Below are positions 25,195 through 32,135 of a stretch of 34,324 nucleotides of DNA, one piece after another. The first letter of the stretch is position 1. Every line of letters begins with the position of its first letter. Source of the DNA: DASRHY01 sp046765875 (lineage in GTDB: Bacteria > Actinomycetota > Actinomycetes > Propionibacteriales > Kribbellaceae). A program made the position numbers and the translations under genes. The notes beneath the pieces are model-generated. The model searched no databases and was not told where the DNA came from. It saw nothing but the letters and a program-made list of their open reading frames with translations. The stretch spans positions 1-34,324 of the forward strand of contig JBKPSJ010000164.1 of the NCBI GenBank assembly GCA_046765875.1, read 5' to 3'.

Positions 25195-26409
25195 GTGAGC
25201 GAGCTTCCTGTCCTCGACTCCGAGGATCAGCGCGTATTGGGCAGTCTGATGGAGAAGCAGACGACGGTTCCGGCGTCGTACCCCCTGACGGCGAACGCAT
25301 TGCGGGCCGCCTGCAACCAGACGAGCAGCCGGGAACCGGTGGTCGACTACGACCAGGAGACCGTCGAGCGAACCGCGCGATCCCTCCGGGAGCGGGGCCT
25401 GATGCGGATCGTGTGGTCTGATACCGGCCGGCGGACCCTGAAGTACCACCAGATTCTTGATGAACAGCTCGGTCTCGACCCCGACGAGCGTGCGCTCCTG
25501 ACCGTCTTGTTGCTCCGGGGTGCGCAGGCGCCGGGCGAGCTGCGTACGCGCACCGAGCGGCTGCATACGTTCGCCGACCGCGGCACCGTCGAGGCGTGCC
25601 TCAACAAGATGGCGGCACGTCCCACGCCGCTGGTACGCGAACTCGAGCGTCGGGTCGGGCAGCACGACCGACGCTGGGTCCATCTCCTCGGCCCGGTCCC
25701 GCAGGAGACCGCGCCCGTCGCGACCGGGGCGGCGGTCGATCGGGACATCGTGATCGCCGAGGGCGCGGACAAGCGCGACGAGCAGATCCGGTCGTCGTAC
25801 GACGCCGTCGCGACCGCCTATGCCGATCGCCTCCTCGACGAGCTGGGAGTTCTGCCGTTCGAGACCTGGCTGCTGGACCGGGTGCTCGACCACGCGCATG
25901 GGGAGCCGGTGGTGGAGGTCGGGTCGGGCCCAGGGCACGTGACCGCGTACCTGGCCGAGCACGGCGCCGACGCCACGGGGATCGACATCTCGCCAGAGAT
26001 GGTCGCCGAGGCCCGCCGACGCTTCCCGGGCCGACACTACGAAGTCGGCGACCTACGGCGTCTCAGCCGCCCGGCCACAAGCTCGGCGTGGGCCGCCGTC
26101 CTGGCCTGGTATTCCCTCATCCACCTGGCGCCCTCCGAGCTTGCCGACGCGATCGCAGCCCTCGTACGTCCCCTCGCCCCCGGCGGGTGGCTCGTCCTCG
26201 GCATGCACGCCGGCTCCGAGGTCCGCCATCTGGACGAGTGGTTCGATCAACCCGTCGACCTCGACTTCGTCCTCCACGACCCAACGTTCGTGGTCGGCGT
26301 CGTCGAGTCAGCCGGTCTCGCCGACATCGAGTGGTACCTCCGTGGCCCCCGCACCTCCCGAGGCGAAACCACCGACCGCCTGTACGTCATAGCCGGCAAG
26401 CCAACCTGA
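25195..26409 (+). CDS. DUF480 (YceH-like) and methyltransferase fusion protein
   Basis: The 404-residue protein is a two-domain fusion. Residues 1-175 are a DUF480/YceH winged-helix tandem with the family wording LMEKQTTVPASYPLTANALRAACNQTSSREPVV. From about 195 a class I SAM methyltransferase follows: motif I EVGSGPGHVT at 241-250, IDISPEMVAEARRRFP as motif II region, and AWYSLIHLAPSELADAIAAL then LAPGGWLVLGMHAG as later motifs. YceH is a stand-alone protein in gamma-proteobacteria; the joined form is seen in some actinobacteria. I use the GTG at 25195 with GGTCGGCAG upstream because YceH proteins start at this point. Substrate and the role of the fusion are unknown. Confidence 0.85.
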   Translation: MSELPVLDSEDQRVLGSLMEKQTTVPASYPLTANALRAACNQTSSREPVVDYDQETVERTARSLRERGLMRIVWSDTGRRTLKYHQILDEQLGLDPDERALLTVLLLRGAQAPGELRTRTERLHTFADRGTVEACLNKMAARPTPLVRELERRVGQHDRRWVHLLGPVPQETAPVATGAAVDRDIVIAEGADKRDEQIRSSYDAVATAYADRLLDELGVLPFETWLLDRVLDHAHGEPVVEVGSGPGHVTAYLAEHGADATGIDISPEMVAEARRRFPGRHYEVGDLRRLSRPATSSAWAAVLAWYSLIHLAPSELADAIAALVRPLAPGGWLVLGMHAGSEVRHLDEWFDQPVDLDFVLHDPTFVVGVVESAGLADIEWYLRGPRTSRGETTDRLYVIAGKPT

Positions 26410-26573
26410 CCCTGTCGAGCGCGGTGCGGCTCGTGCAGAAAGTCCAGCGACAAGTCATCAGCGTTCGGTCGACAAGCCACACCCCACCCGGGGGTTCTCA
26501 CCCTTTCAAGCCGCCACGCCCGCTACCCAAGTCCTGGCCGGATACAGCCAGGCCGGGACGAGGCCACGGTCGT

Positions 26574-26828
26574 TCAACTGTCGTCGTCGTCCTCGCCGTA
26601 CTGAGCGGCCTTGCGTCGTTCGAGCCGCCAGTGGACCTCGTGGGTCTCGGGGTGGCGCCACTCGCGAATCCGGTACTCGAACCCCGGTAGCAGCACGATC
26701 GGGATCGGATCAGGAGACGCCGGGCCGACCGCCCCGACGACGATCTTCGCGTCCTTCGGGATGAACGGGGACTGCGCCGGCACCGGCGCCGTATGGATCT
26801 CCACAGGGTCTCTATAGGGCCTCGGCAT
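26574..26828 (-). CDS. Small hypothetical protein at island edge
   Basis: An 84-residue reading frame with no recognised family. It carries a Pro/Val/Ile-rich centre (DAKIVVGAVGPASPDPIPIVLLPGFEYRI) and a charged C-terminus ending EDDDDS. Strong periodic third-position GC and an acidic end suggest a real protein. It is divergent from the short genes to its right across an AT-rich 157-bp region. The gene has no clear family tie and the start at 26828 lacks a good ribosome site, so the N-terminus is uncertain. I place it in the foreign-looking island (26574-28303). Confidence 0.45.
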   Translation of the reverse strand: MPRPYRDPVEIHTAPVPAQSPFIPKDAKIVVGAVGPASPDPIPIVLLPGFEYRIREWRHPETHEVHWRLERRKAAQYGEDDDDS

Positions 26829-26860
26829 GCCTTCGAAGATACCGCAAGGAGGGCCCAGAT

Positions 26861-26905
26861 GTGATCTAGTACACTCTCACAGCAACATAATAAAACCATC
26901 ATAAT
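26861..26905. promoter_or_regulatory. AT-rich divergent promoter/operator region of the island
   Basis: Within a GC-rich genome this stretch is unusually AT-rich. It holds a near palindrome GTGATCTAGTACAC at 26861-26874 (GTG, CTAG centre, CAC), then CATAATAAAACCATCATAAT, with a CATAAT -10-like hexamer at 26900-26905 on the plus strand. It stands between the divergent 26574-26828 gene and the plus-strand short genes, as expected for a shared control region of acquired DNA. Confidence 0.45.
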
Positions 26906-27013
26906 CCCGTCATAGAAGCGGAGCCAATCGCACCGAACGCTTAGTGGTGCAGAACCGCCGCACCACCACAGGAGAGAACCAAGCAATGAACGGCACCGCC
27001 GTACCCCAGATCG

Positions 27014-27325
27014 GTGACACCAGAGAAGAGGAGCGCTTTCACGGAGAGCGGCTGGAGCCCCACGAAGCCGCCCAAGCAGCGCACCTTCCTGAAGGTCTTC
27101 CTCGCCCCCGGGGTCACGCTCAGCCAGCCGGACGAGTGCCGGATCGACCGGTTCCCCGTCCACAGCGCTGCGCTTGACCTGGTCGCCAGCGGCCGGGGCC
27201 GTGAGGTGATCGGCGACCTGCTGACCAACCACGCGGCTGAGCTGCCCGGCTACATCGGGGCTTTCGAGCTCCACCTGGAAACCCCGGCGTACATCGAGGC
27301 CACTCAAGCACGACCGCGCCGCTAA
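27014..27325 (+). CDS. Hypothetical island protein, possibly with a frameshifted 5' end from 26986
   Basis: The 103-residue frame from GTG 27014 gives a plausible soluble protein: QRTFLKVFLAPGVTLSQPDECRIDRFPVHSAALDLVASGRGREVIGDLLTNHAAELPGYIG. No family is recognised. There is no ribosome site before GTG 27014, whereas GGAGAG precedes an ATG at 26986 that lies in another frame. That frame begins MNGTAVPQIGDT and then becomes poor, while from about 27035 the 27014 frame looks good. A single insertion or deletion near 27020-27045 would join them. It could be a sequencing error, decay, or a small overlapping leader peptide. The next gene follows after a hairpin. Confidence 0.55.
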   Translation: MTPEKRSAFTESGWSPTKPPKQRTFLKVFLAPGVTLSQPDECRIDRFPVHSAALDLVASGRGREVIGDLLTNHAAELPGYIGAFELHLETPAYIEATQARPRR

Positions 27326-27339
27326 TCCACAGATTCCCT

Positions 27340-27367
27340 CCCGGCGCGCAGGTGGGGGCGCGCCGGG
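27340..27367 (+). terminator. GC-rich stem-loop between island genes
   Basis: Arms CCCGGCGCGC (27340-27349) and GCGCGCCGGG (27358-27367) are perfectly complementary around an 8-base loop. It stands between the 27014-27325 and 27405-27947 genes on the same strand. There is no T-run after it, so it could be an intrinsic terminator of the actinobacterial U-poor kind or an mRNA processing hairpin. Confidence 0.55.
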
Positions 27368-27404
27368 TGGGTCAAACCACCCCACATCCCGGAGAGACGC
27401 AAGC

Positions 27405-27947
27405 ATGACCAGCCACCCCAGCAGGCACAGCTCGAGCGCAGCCCAGCGAGCCGCCGGCCAAGCCGACGCCGAAGCCGAGCCCGAGCAAGCCCGCGCCCAA
27501 GCCGTCGGCCACCCAGCCGACCGAGCAGAGCGCGACCGCAACACCCCGGTCACGATCAAGGTGGGCCAGTCGATCGTGATCGGCAAGCACCAGATCCTGC
27601 CGGGATGGAAGGCGACCAAGGCCGAATACCTCGACACCTTCGAGGTCACCGCCAAGGTGAAGAACATCGGCGACGAGACCAGCTCCAAGCTGATGGAGAT
27701 GAAGTTCCTCAAGGGCAACGAGGTGGTCGGCGACGTGATGCTGACCAGCAACCCGCTGGAGCCCGGTCAGATCCAGAAGCTCAACGGCCTGAGCGACGAC
27801 GAGTTCGTCAAGTACGACCGGATCACGGTGGAGGCGAGTTCTGATACCGACCACCTCGTCATGAATGCCCGGCACACCCGTCTCCTGATCAAGCCGCGGA
27901 TCGCGAAGCTCTACCACGACGGGCTGATCGGCCGTGGCTCCTGGTGA
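27405..27947 (+). CDS. FxLYD-like domain protein with likely disrupted N-terminus
   Basis: The 180-residue frame begins at ATG 27405, eight bases after GGAGAG. Residues from about 48 on look like an extracytoplasmic beta-sandwich: VTIKVGQSIVIG, then FEVTAKVKNIGDE, LMEMKFLKGNEVVGDVML and LEPGQIQKL, the pattern of FxLYD or DUF4352-like domains usually borne on lipoproteins. No signal peptide is present. The first 47 residues are strange (Ala/Gln/Glu-rich); in the +1 frame the same bases spell a Pro/Lys/Ser/Thr-rich linker (PSEPPAKPTPKPSPSKPAPK), and in the +2 frame the first few codons give DQPPQQAQLE. This suggests several small insertions or deletions. Function unknown. Confidence 0.6.
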   Translation: MTSHPSRHSSSAAQRAAGQADAEAEPEQARAQAVGHPADRAERDRNTPVTIKVGQSIVIGKHQILPGWKATKAEYLDTFEVTAKVKNIGDETSSKLMEMKFLKGNEVVGDVMLTSNPLEPGQIQKLNGLSDDEFVKYDRITVEASSDTDHLVMNARHTRLLIKPRIAKLYHDGLIGRGSW

Positions 27948-27959
27948 GGAGGTGACCAC

Positions 27960-28130
27960 GTGACACCACCCGAGGACGGGCGGGCGCGTCGTCGCGGGCA
28001 CCGCATCGTATGGGCCTGGACCCCCGGCCTTGCGTTCAGCGCCATCGGCACGATCCACGCGATCGAGAAGTACCACGAGATCGGCAACGAACCGCCCAGC
28101 GACGGCTCCAATCAGGAGTACCAGCGGTGA
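27960..28130 (+). CDS. Small membrane-like protein
   Basis: A 56-residue frame starts at GTG 27960, seven to eight bases after a strong GAGGAGGT site, and overlaps the next gene by GTGA. It has a basic N-terminus (RARRRGH), a hydrophobic stretch RIVWAWTPGLAFSAIGTIHAI that could be one membrane segment, and a polar C-terminus. The gene is too short for confident family assignment; similar short membrane proteins occur in actinomycete integrative elements and phages. The strong ribosome site and tight coupling argue that it is translated. Confidence 0.6.
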   Translation: MTPPEDGRARRRGHRIVWAWTPGLAFSAIGTIHAIEKYHEIGNEPPSDGSNQEYQR

Positions 28131-28303
28131 TCGGCCACGACACCTCGCACGACACCTCGCACGACACCGCGACCGAGGTGCGGGTCGGCACCTTCAGCGC
28201 CTACCGGTGCGCGTGTGGCGAGCTGTTCACCGGCACCCCAACCGTGGCCAGGCAGCGCTGGCGTGACCACGCGACCAAGATGGCGGCCCTGACCCGCCGC
28301 TAA
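28127..28303 (+). CDS. Small putative zinc-binding protein with tandem HDTS repeat
   Basis: The 58-residue frame starts at the GTG overlapping the upstream stop. It begins VIGHDTSHDTSHDTATE, from a 12-bp unit CACGACACCTCG present almost three times (28136-28171), then a compact part YRCACGELFTG...RQRWRDHATKM. The CxC pair and later His are consistent with a small zinc finger, but two more ligands are not certain. It ends the island operon, 91 bp before the tRNA-Val(CAC) gene that runs the other way. Function unknown. Confidence 0.55.
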   Translation: MIGHDTSHDTSHDTATEVRVGTFSAYRCACGELFTGTPTVARQRWRDHATKMAALTRR

Positions 28304-28393
28304 GAGACTCCGCCCGTCAGGTGACTGGGCTCCGACCGCAGCGTTGCCAGACGGCGCTGTAGCCGTTGCAGGTCGAGCACGACGGAATGTGGG

Positions 28394-28465
28394 TGGGCGA
28401 TACTGGGTTCGAACCAGTGACCTCTTCGGTGTGAACGAAGCGCGCTACCACTGCGCCAATCGCCC
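28394..28465 (-). tRNA. tRNA-Val (CAC)
   Basis: On the minus strand a 72-base tRNA folds: acceptor GGGCGAT/ATCGCCC, anticodon stem CTTCG/CGAAG with loop TTCACAC giving anticodon CAC (Val), and T arm ACTGG/CCAGT with loop TTCGAAC. The 3' CCA is not encoded (ACCC follows). The foreign-looking short genes 26574-28303 lie on its 3' side, the usual side for tRNA-targeted insertions, though I found no att duplication. Confidence 0.95.
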
Positions 28466-28587
28466 CAGGTGGCACCCGACGAGTGCGGGAGCCACCCTAG
28501 CGCATCGTGTTCCGGGCGTTCCAACCGAGGGCGGGCTACTCTTTGTGCCAAGGACGGAGACCCCGTCGACCGCGTTGGAGATGTGAC

Positions 28588-29145
28588 GTGACGTTCTCTC
28601 ATGACACCGAGCAGGCGCTCGGCAACCTGGTCCGGCTCGTGAACACGCTGCCCGAGCCGGGAAGCCAGGTGGACGGCTTGGCGACGCTCGAGGACCTGGA
28701 CAAGTTCGTGCACGAGCGCGAGATCAGCTTCGTACACGATCTGAGCGGGCAGGACCTCGAGGAGGTGCGGGCGTTGCGGCACGACTTCGCACCGATCTTC
28801 ACCACGTCCTCCGACGCCGAGGCGGCCGAGCTGATCAACAGGATCGTCGCCCGTGGTACGTCGGTGCCGCGGCTCACGAACCACGACGGTCACGCCTGGC
28901 ACATCCACTACTCGCGGGACGACGCGTCACTGGCGTGCCGGATCACGGTGGAGTGCGGGAGCGCCCTCGCGCATGTGATCTCGGCCGGCGAGCGCGAAAG
29001 GCTCCGTCGCTGCGAGGCGCCGGACTGTGACGCCGCGCTGATCGACCTGTCCCGGAACCGCTCCAAGCGGTACTGCGACGCGCGTACCTGCGGCAACCGC
29101 CTGCACGTGGCGGCGTACCGCGAACGGCAGCGCGCCGCCGGCTGA
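28588..29145 (+). CDS. CGNR zinc finger domain protein (ABATE-type), copy 2
   Basis: The 185-residue protein matches the ABATE-CGNR pattern: FSHDTEQALGNLVRLVNTLP at the N-terminus, a helical domain with HSYSRDDASLACRITVECGSALAHVI-like text, and a C-terminal finger with cysteines at 142, 147, 163 and 168, the last within the name-giving CGNR. It keeps the CGNR residues that copy 1 (14132-14701) has lost. The GTG at 28588 follows TTGGAGATGTGAC. Members are thought to be stress-response DNA-binding regulators. It is a single-gene unit, divergent from tRNA-Val(CAC) and convergent with the pabC-like gene, 16 bp from its end. Confidence 0.87.
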   Translation: MTFSHDTEQALGNLVRLVNTLPEPGSQVDGLATLEDLDKFVHEREISFVHDLSGQDLEEVRALRHDFAPIFTTSSDAEAAELINRIVARGTSVPRLTNHDGHAWHIHYSRDDASLACRITVECGSALAHVISAGERERLRRCEAPDCDAALIDLSRNRSKRYCDARTCGNRLHVAAYRERQRAAG

Positions 29146-29161
29146 GCCTGAGGCGCTGAGC

Positions 29162-29983
29162 CTACGGGTCGAGGTCCTCGCCGGCCCGCTCGGCGAACGT
29201 CTTGGCTGCCGCGGCCGTCACCTCGCCGGGCGCTGCCAGCTCGCGCTCGTCCACCCGATGCACTGGCTGCACGTCCCGCGTCGTAGACGTGAGGAAGACC
29301 TCGTCAGCCTCGGCCAGCCGGTCCAGGGATACGTCGCGCTCGACACCTCCGAACCAGGCCAGCACCAACCCACGCGTCACCCCGGCCAGTGCGCCGGACT
29401 CGATGGTCGGCGTCACGAGCTCACCGTCGTACACGCAGAAGATGTTCGAGCCGGTGCCCTCGCACAGATTCCCGACCGTGTTGGCGAAGATCGCCTCGCT
29501 GGCGCCATGCTCGCGCGCCGCCGCCAGGGCCACGACGTTCTCGGCGTACGAGGTGGTCTTGAGGCCGGCGAGCACGCCTCGCTCGTTGCGTACCCATGGA
29601 ACGGTGACGATCGCGGCGGTCACGGCCGGCGGCTCGATCGGCTGGGAGGCGACTACGACGGTCGGCGACGCTCCGCCGCGGTCCGAGGACAGCGGCGAGG
29701 GCCCGGCCGTGTACGTGATCCGCAGCCGGCCGAACGGGAGCCAGGTGGCATTGACCACCGCGTCGATGCCGGTCCGGATGAACTCGTGGTCGGGCTCGGC
29801 CAGACCCAGGCCCTTGGCGGACCGGCTCAGCCGCTCCAGGTGCTTGGTGACCGCGAACGGTTGCCCGTCGACGATCTTGAGCGTCTCGAAGACCCCGTCG
29901 CCGGTGGTCATCCCGTGGTCCAGCGGTGATACCGCGGCGGTCGTCGGGCCGTCCAGCAGCGCGCCGTTCACCCAGATGATCAT
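29162..29983 (-). CDS. pabC: Aminotransferase class IV, probable 4-amino-4-deoxychorismate lyase
   Basis: The 273-residue protein belongs to the fold type IV PLP enzymes. The Schiff-base lysine is K142 in GLKTTSYAENVVAL, the usual motif for 4-amino-4-deoxychorismate lyase (PabC), which releases 4-aminobenzoate for folate. Other features are the start WVNGALLD, DHGMTTGDGVFETLKIVDG, and EGTGSNIFCVYDGELVTP, DEVFLTSTTRDVQPVHRVD. D-amino acid aminotransferases share this fold, so the reaction is a likely, not certain, call; no pabB or folate genes are near. CAGGAG lies five bases before the ATG. Confidence 0.82.
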   Translation of the reverse strand: MIIWVNGALLDGPTTAAVSPLDHGMTTGDGVFETLKIVDGQPFAVTKHLERLSRSAKGLGLAEPDHEFIRTGIDAVVNATWLPFGRLRITYTAGPSPLSSDRGGASPTVVVASQPIEPPAVTAAIVTVPWVRNERGVLAGLKTTSYAENVVALAAAREHGASEAIFANTVGNLCEGTGSNIFCVYDGELVTPTIESGALAGVTRGLVLAWFGGVERDVSLDRLAEADEVFLTSTTRDVQPVHRVDERELAAPGEVTAAAAKTFAERAGEDLDP

Positions 29984-30047
29984 CAGTACTCCTGCTCTTC
30001 GGTATAGCTAGCCCGACACCATACGACGCCGCGGCGGAACCCCGAGT

Positions 30048-30075
30048 TTGTCCTGCGCCCAGGATCGGCTAAGGT
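30048..30075 (+). promoter_or_regulatory. Probable promoter of the tRNA Gly-Cys-Val cluster
   Basis: TTGTCC at 30048-30053 and TAAGGT at 30070-30075, with a 16-bp spacer (17 if TTTGTC is used), stand 35 bp upstream of tRNA-Gly. Between them and the tRNA a hairpin CCGGAC...GTCCGG (30087-30103) lies in the leader, which could mark the processing of the precursor. Confidence 0.6.
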
Positions 30076-30109
30076 TTCATCTCGCACCGGACGCGAGGTC
30101 CGGGGCGGC

Positions 30110-30182
30110 GCGGACGTGGCTCAGTTGGTAGAGCATCACCTTGCCAAGGTGAGGGTCGCGGGTTCGAATCCCGTCGTCCGCT
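30110..30182 (+). tRNA. tRNA-Gly (GCC)
   Basis: A 73-base cloverleaf with acceptor GCGGACG/CGTCCGC, anticodon stem TCACC/GGTGA with loop TTGCCAA giving anticodon GCC, and T arm CGGG/CCCG with loop TTCGAAT. The 3' CCA is not encoded. It is the first tRNA of the cluster. Confidence 0.96.
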
Positions 30183-30211
30183 CGGAGAGGGTCAGCAGGC
30201 CTAATCTCTTT

Positions 30212-30282
30212 GGTGGAGTGGCCGAGAGGCGAGGCAACGGCCTGCAAAGCCGTCTACACGGGTTCAAATCCCGTCTCCACCT
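30212..30282 (+). tRNA. tRNA-Cys (GCA)
   Basis: A 71-base cloverleaf with acceptor GGTGGAG/CTCCACC, anticodon stem ACGGC/GCCGT with loop CTGCAAA giving anticodon GCA, and T arm ACGGG/CCCGT with loop TTCAAAT. The 3' CCA is not encoded. It lies 29 bp after tRNA-Gly. Confidence 0.96.
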
Positions 30283-30296
30283 CGGGGCTCAAGCTC

Positions 30297-30371
30297 GGGC
30301 GGTTGGCGCAGTGGTAGCGCGCTTCCCTGACACGGAAGAGGTCACTGGTTCAAACCCAGTACCGCCCACCA
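30297..30371 (+). tRNA. tRNA-Val (GAC), attachment site of the integrative element
   Basis: A cloverleaf with acceptor GGGCGGT/ACCGCCC, anticodon stem CTTCC/GGAAG with loop CTGACAC giving anticodon GAC, and T arm ACTGG/CCAGT with loop TTCAAAC. The mature body is 30297-30368; an encoded CCA follows at 30369-30371, unlike the other three tRNAs in the window. The integrase gene starts its 3' end 112 bp downstream, so this tRNA's 3' part is the probable attL, with the 3' end (perhaps including CCA) supplied by the element on insertion. Confidence 0.94.
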
Positions 30372-30442
30372 GAAGAATCCGCAGGTCAAGAGGCACTGCG
30401 ACCCCTCGACGACAGTCCCGCAGGGTCAACGGTGGGAGAGAT

Positions 30443-30466
30443 TTGGGAGACGGCACCGTCTCCCAA
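30443..30466. terminator. Strong inverted repeat after the integrase gene
   Basis: TTGGGAGACGG at 30443-30453 and CCGTCTCCCAA at 30456-30466 are perfect inverse complements around a CA centre. The repeat lies between the tRNA and the integrase stop (30484-30486). It could terminate the rep-xis-int transcript or form part of the integrase/Xis binding region near attL. Confidence 0.55.
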
Positions 30467-30483
30467 GCCCTCTGACCCAGCCT

Positions 30484-31795
30484 TCATCGCCCGGTCCGTG
30501 ACGGCTCGCCGAGCCTTCTCGACAGCGGACTCAAATTTGGAACCCAGTCGAGCAGCTTCACGCGGTCGGGCTCGGTGAGTGCCAGCACTGAGTCAAGCCA
30601 GCGTCTCTCCAGCGTGTTCCTAACCTGTTCGAGCATGTCTTCGGTGACGTGCTCGTAGACGCGGGCGATGCCTCGCATCTTGTGACCGACTCGTGCCCGT
30701 CGGGCGATCTCGGGTATGCCGTCCTCGGTTAACCACGTGGTGTGGGTGTGACGGCCCTCGTGGAAGCGGAACGTGTCGAGGATGGCCGGTACGTGCCGTG
30801 GTGAGTCCGGCTCGTCGGGTTTGACGCCATCCCAGGCAGGTCGCCAGAAGCGCTGCCGGAAGTTCGAGCGATACCATGGCGCACCGCGCGGCGACGTGAA
30901 TACGAACGCACCAGGCCCCGCCTTCGAGCCGAGTACGGACTCGTACAACGTCGCGATACTCGGCGGGAGCTGCACCCATCGCTCACTCGCTGGAGACTTG
31001 GTCCTGCCTCCCCGCTTGGCCCGCCGGCTACGTCGGCCGGGGCCACTTCTTGACACGTAACCGTCACCGTTCGTCACATCAGCGTCGCCCTTGATGAGCC
31101 GCCCGTTGAGCTCCTTCAGAGGTCGGAAGATCCCGAGCGCCTGGTTCACCTCGTCGTACTCGGCGACGGTCTGACCGGCCAGCTCACCCCACCGCGCGCC
31201 CGTGTACACGTCCAACAGACAAAGGACCAAGCCTTCGAGCCCGAGTCCGTTCTCGTACAGGCGAATCCCAGCCCGCAAAGCCTGCAGCGGACTCGCGACC
31301 AACATGTCCGGCTCCCACTCACCACCTGTGACGCGGATTCCTGGGCAAGGGCTGGCGGGGATGATCCGTGCTCTCACGGCCGCGTTCATCATTGTGGAGA
31401 ACAGCGCGAAGAACGAGGCGACCGACGACTCCTCGTAGCCCTCGTGTAGGTCCGTCACCCACTTCTCGATTTCGAGGTGGCTGTTGAAGATGCCGATCAT
31501 CGGCCAGGTGCCCCACTTCGAGATCAGCTGTCGATCCAAGTAACCTCGGTACTTGTTCGCTGTGTTCGGACTGAGGCGTGGTGACACGGCCGCGTACCAC
31601 TGCTCGGCGAAGTCCTCGAACAACATCTCGGCAGCCCGCGGGTCGATCCACAGGTTGCGTCGGATGCGGGACTCTTCCTCAACGGCGGCTTCGAGGGCCG
31701 TTCTTGGTGGGGTAGCCGGATGTTGACGCGTACGTGCCATCGGGGCGCTTGTATCGGCCCCTCCAGGACTTGCCTCGCTTCTCCGCGAATGCCAT
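30484..31795 (-). pseudogene. int: Tyrosine recombinase/integrase, frameshifted near residue 32
   Basis: The main frame (31740 to 30484) holds a site-specific tyrosine recombinase of the AICE/phage type with the catalytic set GARWGEL (Arg), FHEGRHTHTTWL (HxxR), GHKM and RVYEHVT (Tyr). Its first dozen residues are not family-like. In the other frame, an ATG at 31795 with GGGAG nine bases before it and only 16 bp after the xis stop gives MAFAEKRGKSWRGRYKRP and on to GYPTK, the usual N-terminus. Removing one A from AAGAACGG (plus-strand 31701-31704) joins GYPTK to TALEAAVEEESRIRRNLWIDP and yields a full 436-residue integrase. Either the gene is inactivated, the assembly has an error, or the shift is made during translation. 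Confidence 0.87.
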
Positions 31796-31811
31796 CGATC
31801 GCTGCTCCCTT

Positions 31812-32111
31812 CTAAGCGACTCGTGAAGCACGCTGTTTCATCGGCCCGTTGAGTGGCCTCTTCTCCGTCATGCGCAAGATCGCCGCTACGTCCTCAGGGC
31901 TGAACCGGTAGTGCTTGCCGAAGCGGTGGTGAGGAAACCGACCAGCGGCGAGCTGGTCTTTGATCGTCCTCGCCGGGATCTTCAGTACGTCGGCAAGCTC
32001 CTCAGCGGTAAGCATGGCGTCGAACCCATGCGAGACCTTCAGGCCGAGGCGACCGATAGCGTTGGCGAGGCGTTCCATCGCATCGACCAAATCAACGTCG
32101 TTCTCTGACAC
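31812..32111 (-). CDS. xis: Excisionase-type helix-turn-helix protein
   Basis: The 99-residue protein has a MerR/excisionase-like winged helix: AMLTAEELADVLKIPARTIKDQLAAGRFPHHRFGKHYRFSPEDVAAILR, the standard DNA-binding excisionase fold. Its start is a GTG after a perfect AGGAGGT site four bases upstream. It stands between repSA and int on the same strand, with its stop 16 bp before the true integrase start, as in many AICEs, where Xis directs excision of the element. Confidence 0.9.
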   Translation of the reverse strand: MSENDVDLVDAMERLANAIGRLGLKVSHGFDAMLTAEELADVLKIPARTIKDQLAAGRFPHHRFGKHYRFSPEDVAAILRMTEKRPLNGPMKQRASRVA

Positions 32112-32135
32112 TTTTACCTCCTCTCGGTTTGACCG

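Noticed and set aside
26410..26573. Possible att copy of the tRNA-Val(CAC) 3' end left of the island
   Set aside because: I found no match to GGTTCGAACCCAGTATCGCC or its parts here; the insertion idea rests on position alone.
28136..28171. Tandem 12-bp repeat as a possible CRISPR start
   Set aside because: The units touch without spacers and keep the reading frame; there are no cas genes.
30116..30475. Open frame across the three tRNA genes
   Set aside because: The three tRNAs fold well and use all of the sequence; the frame is accidental.
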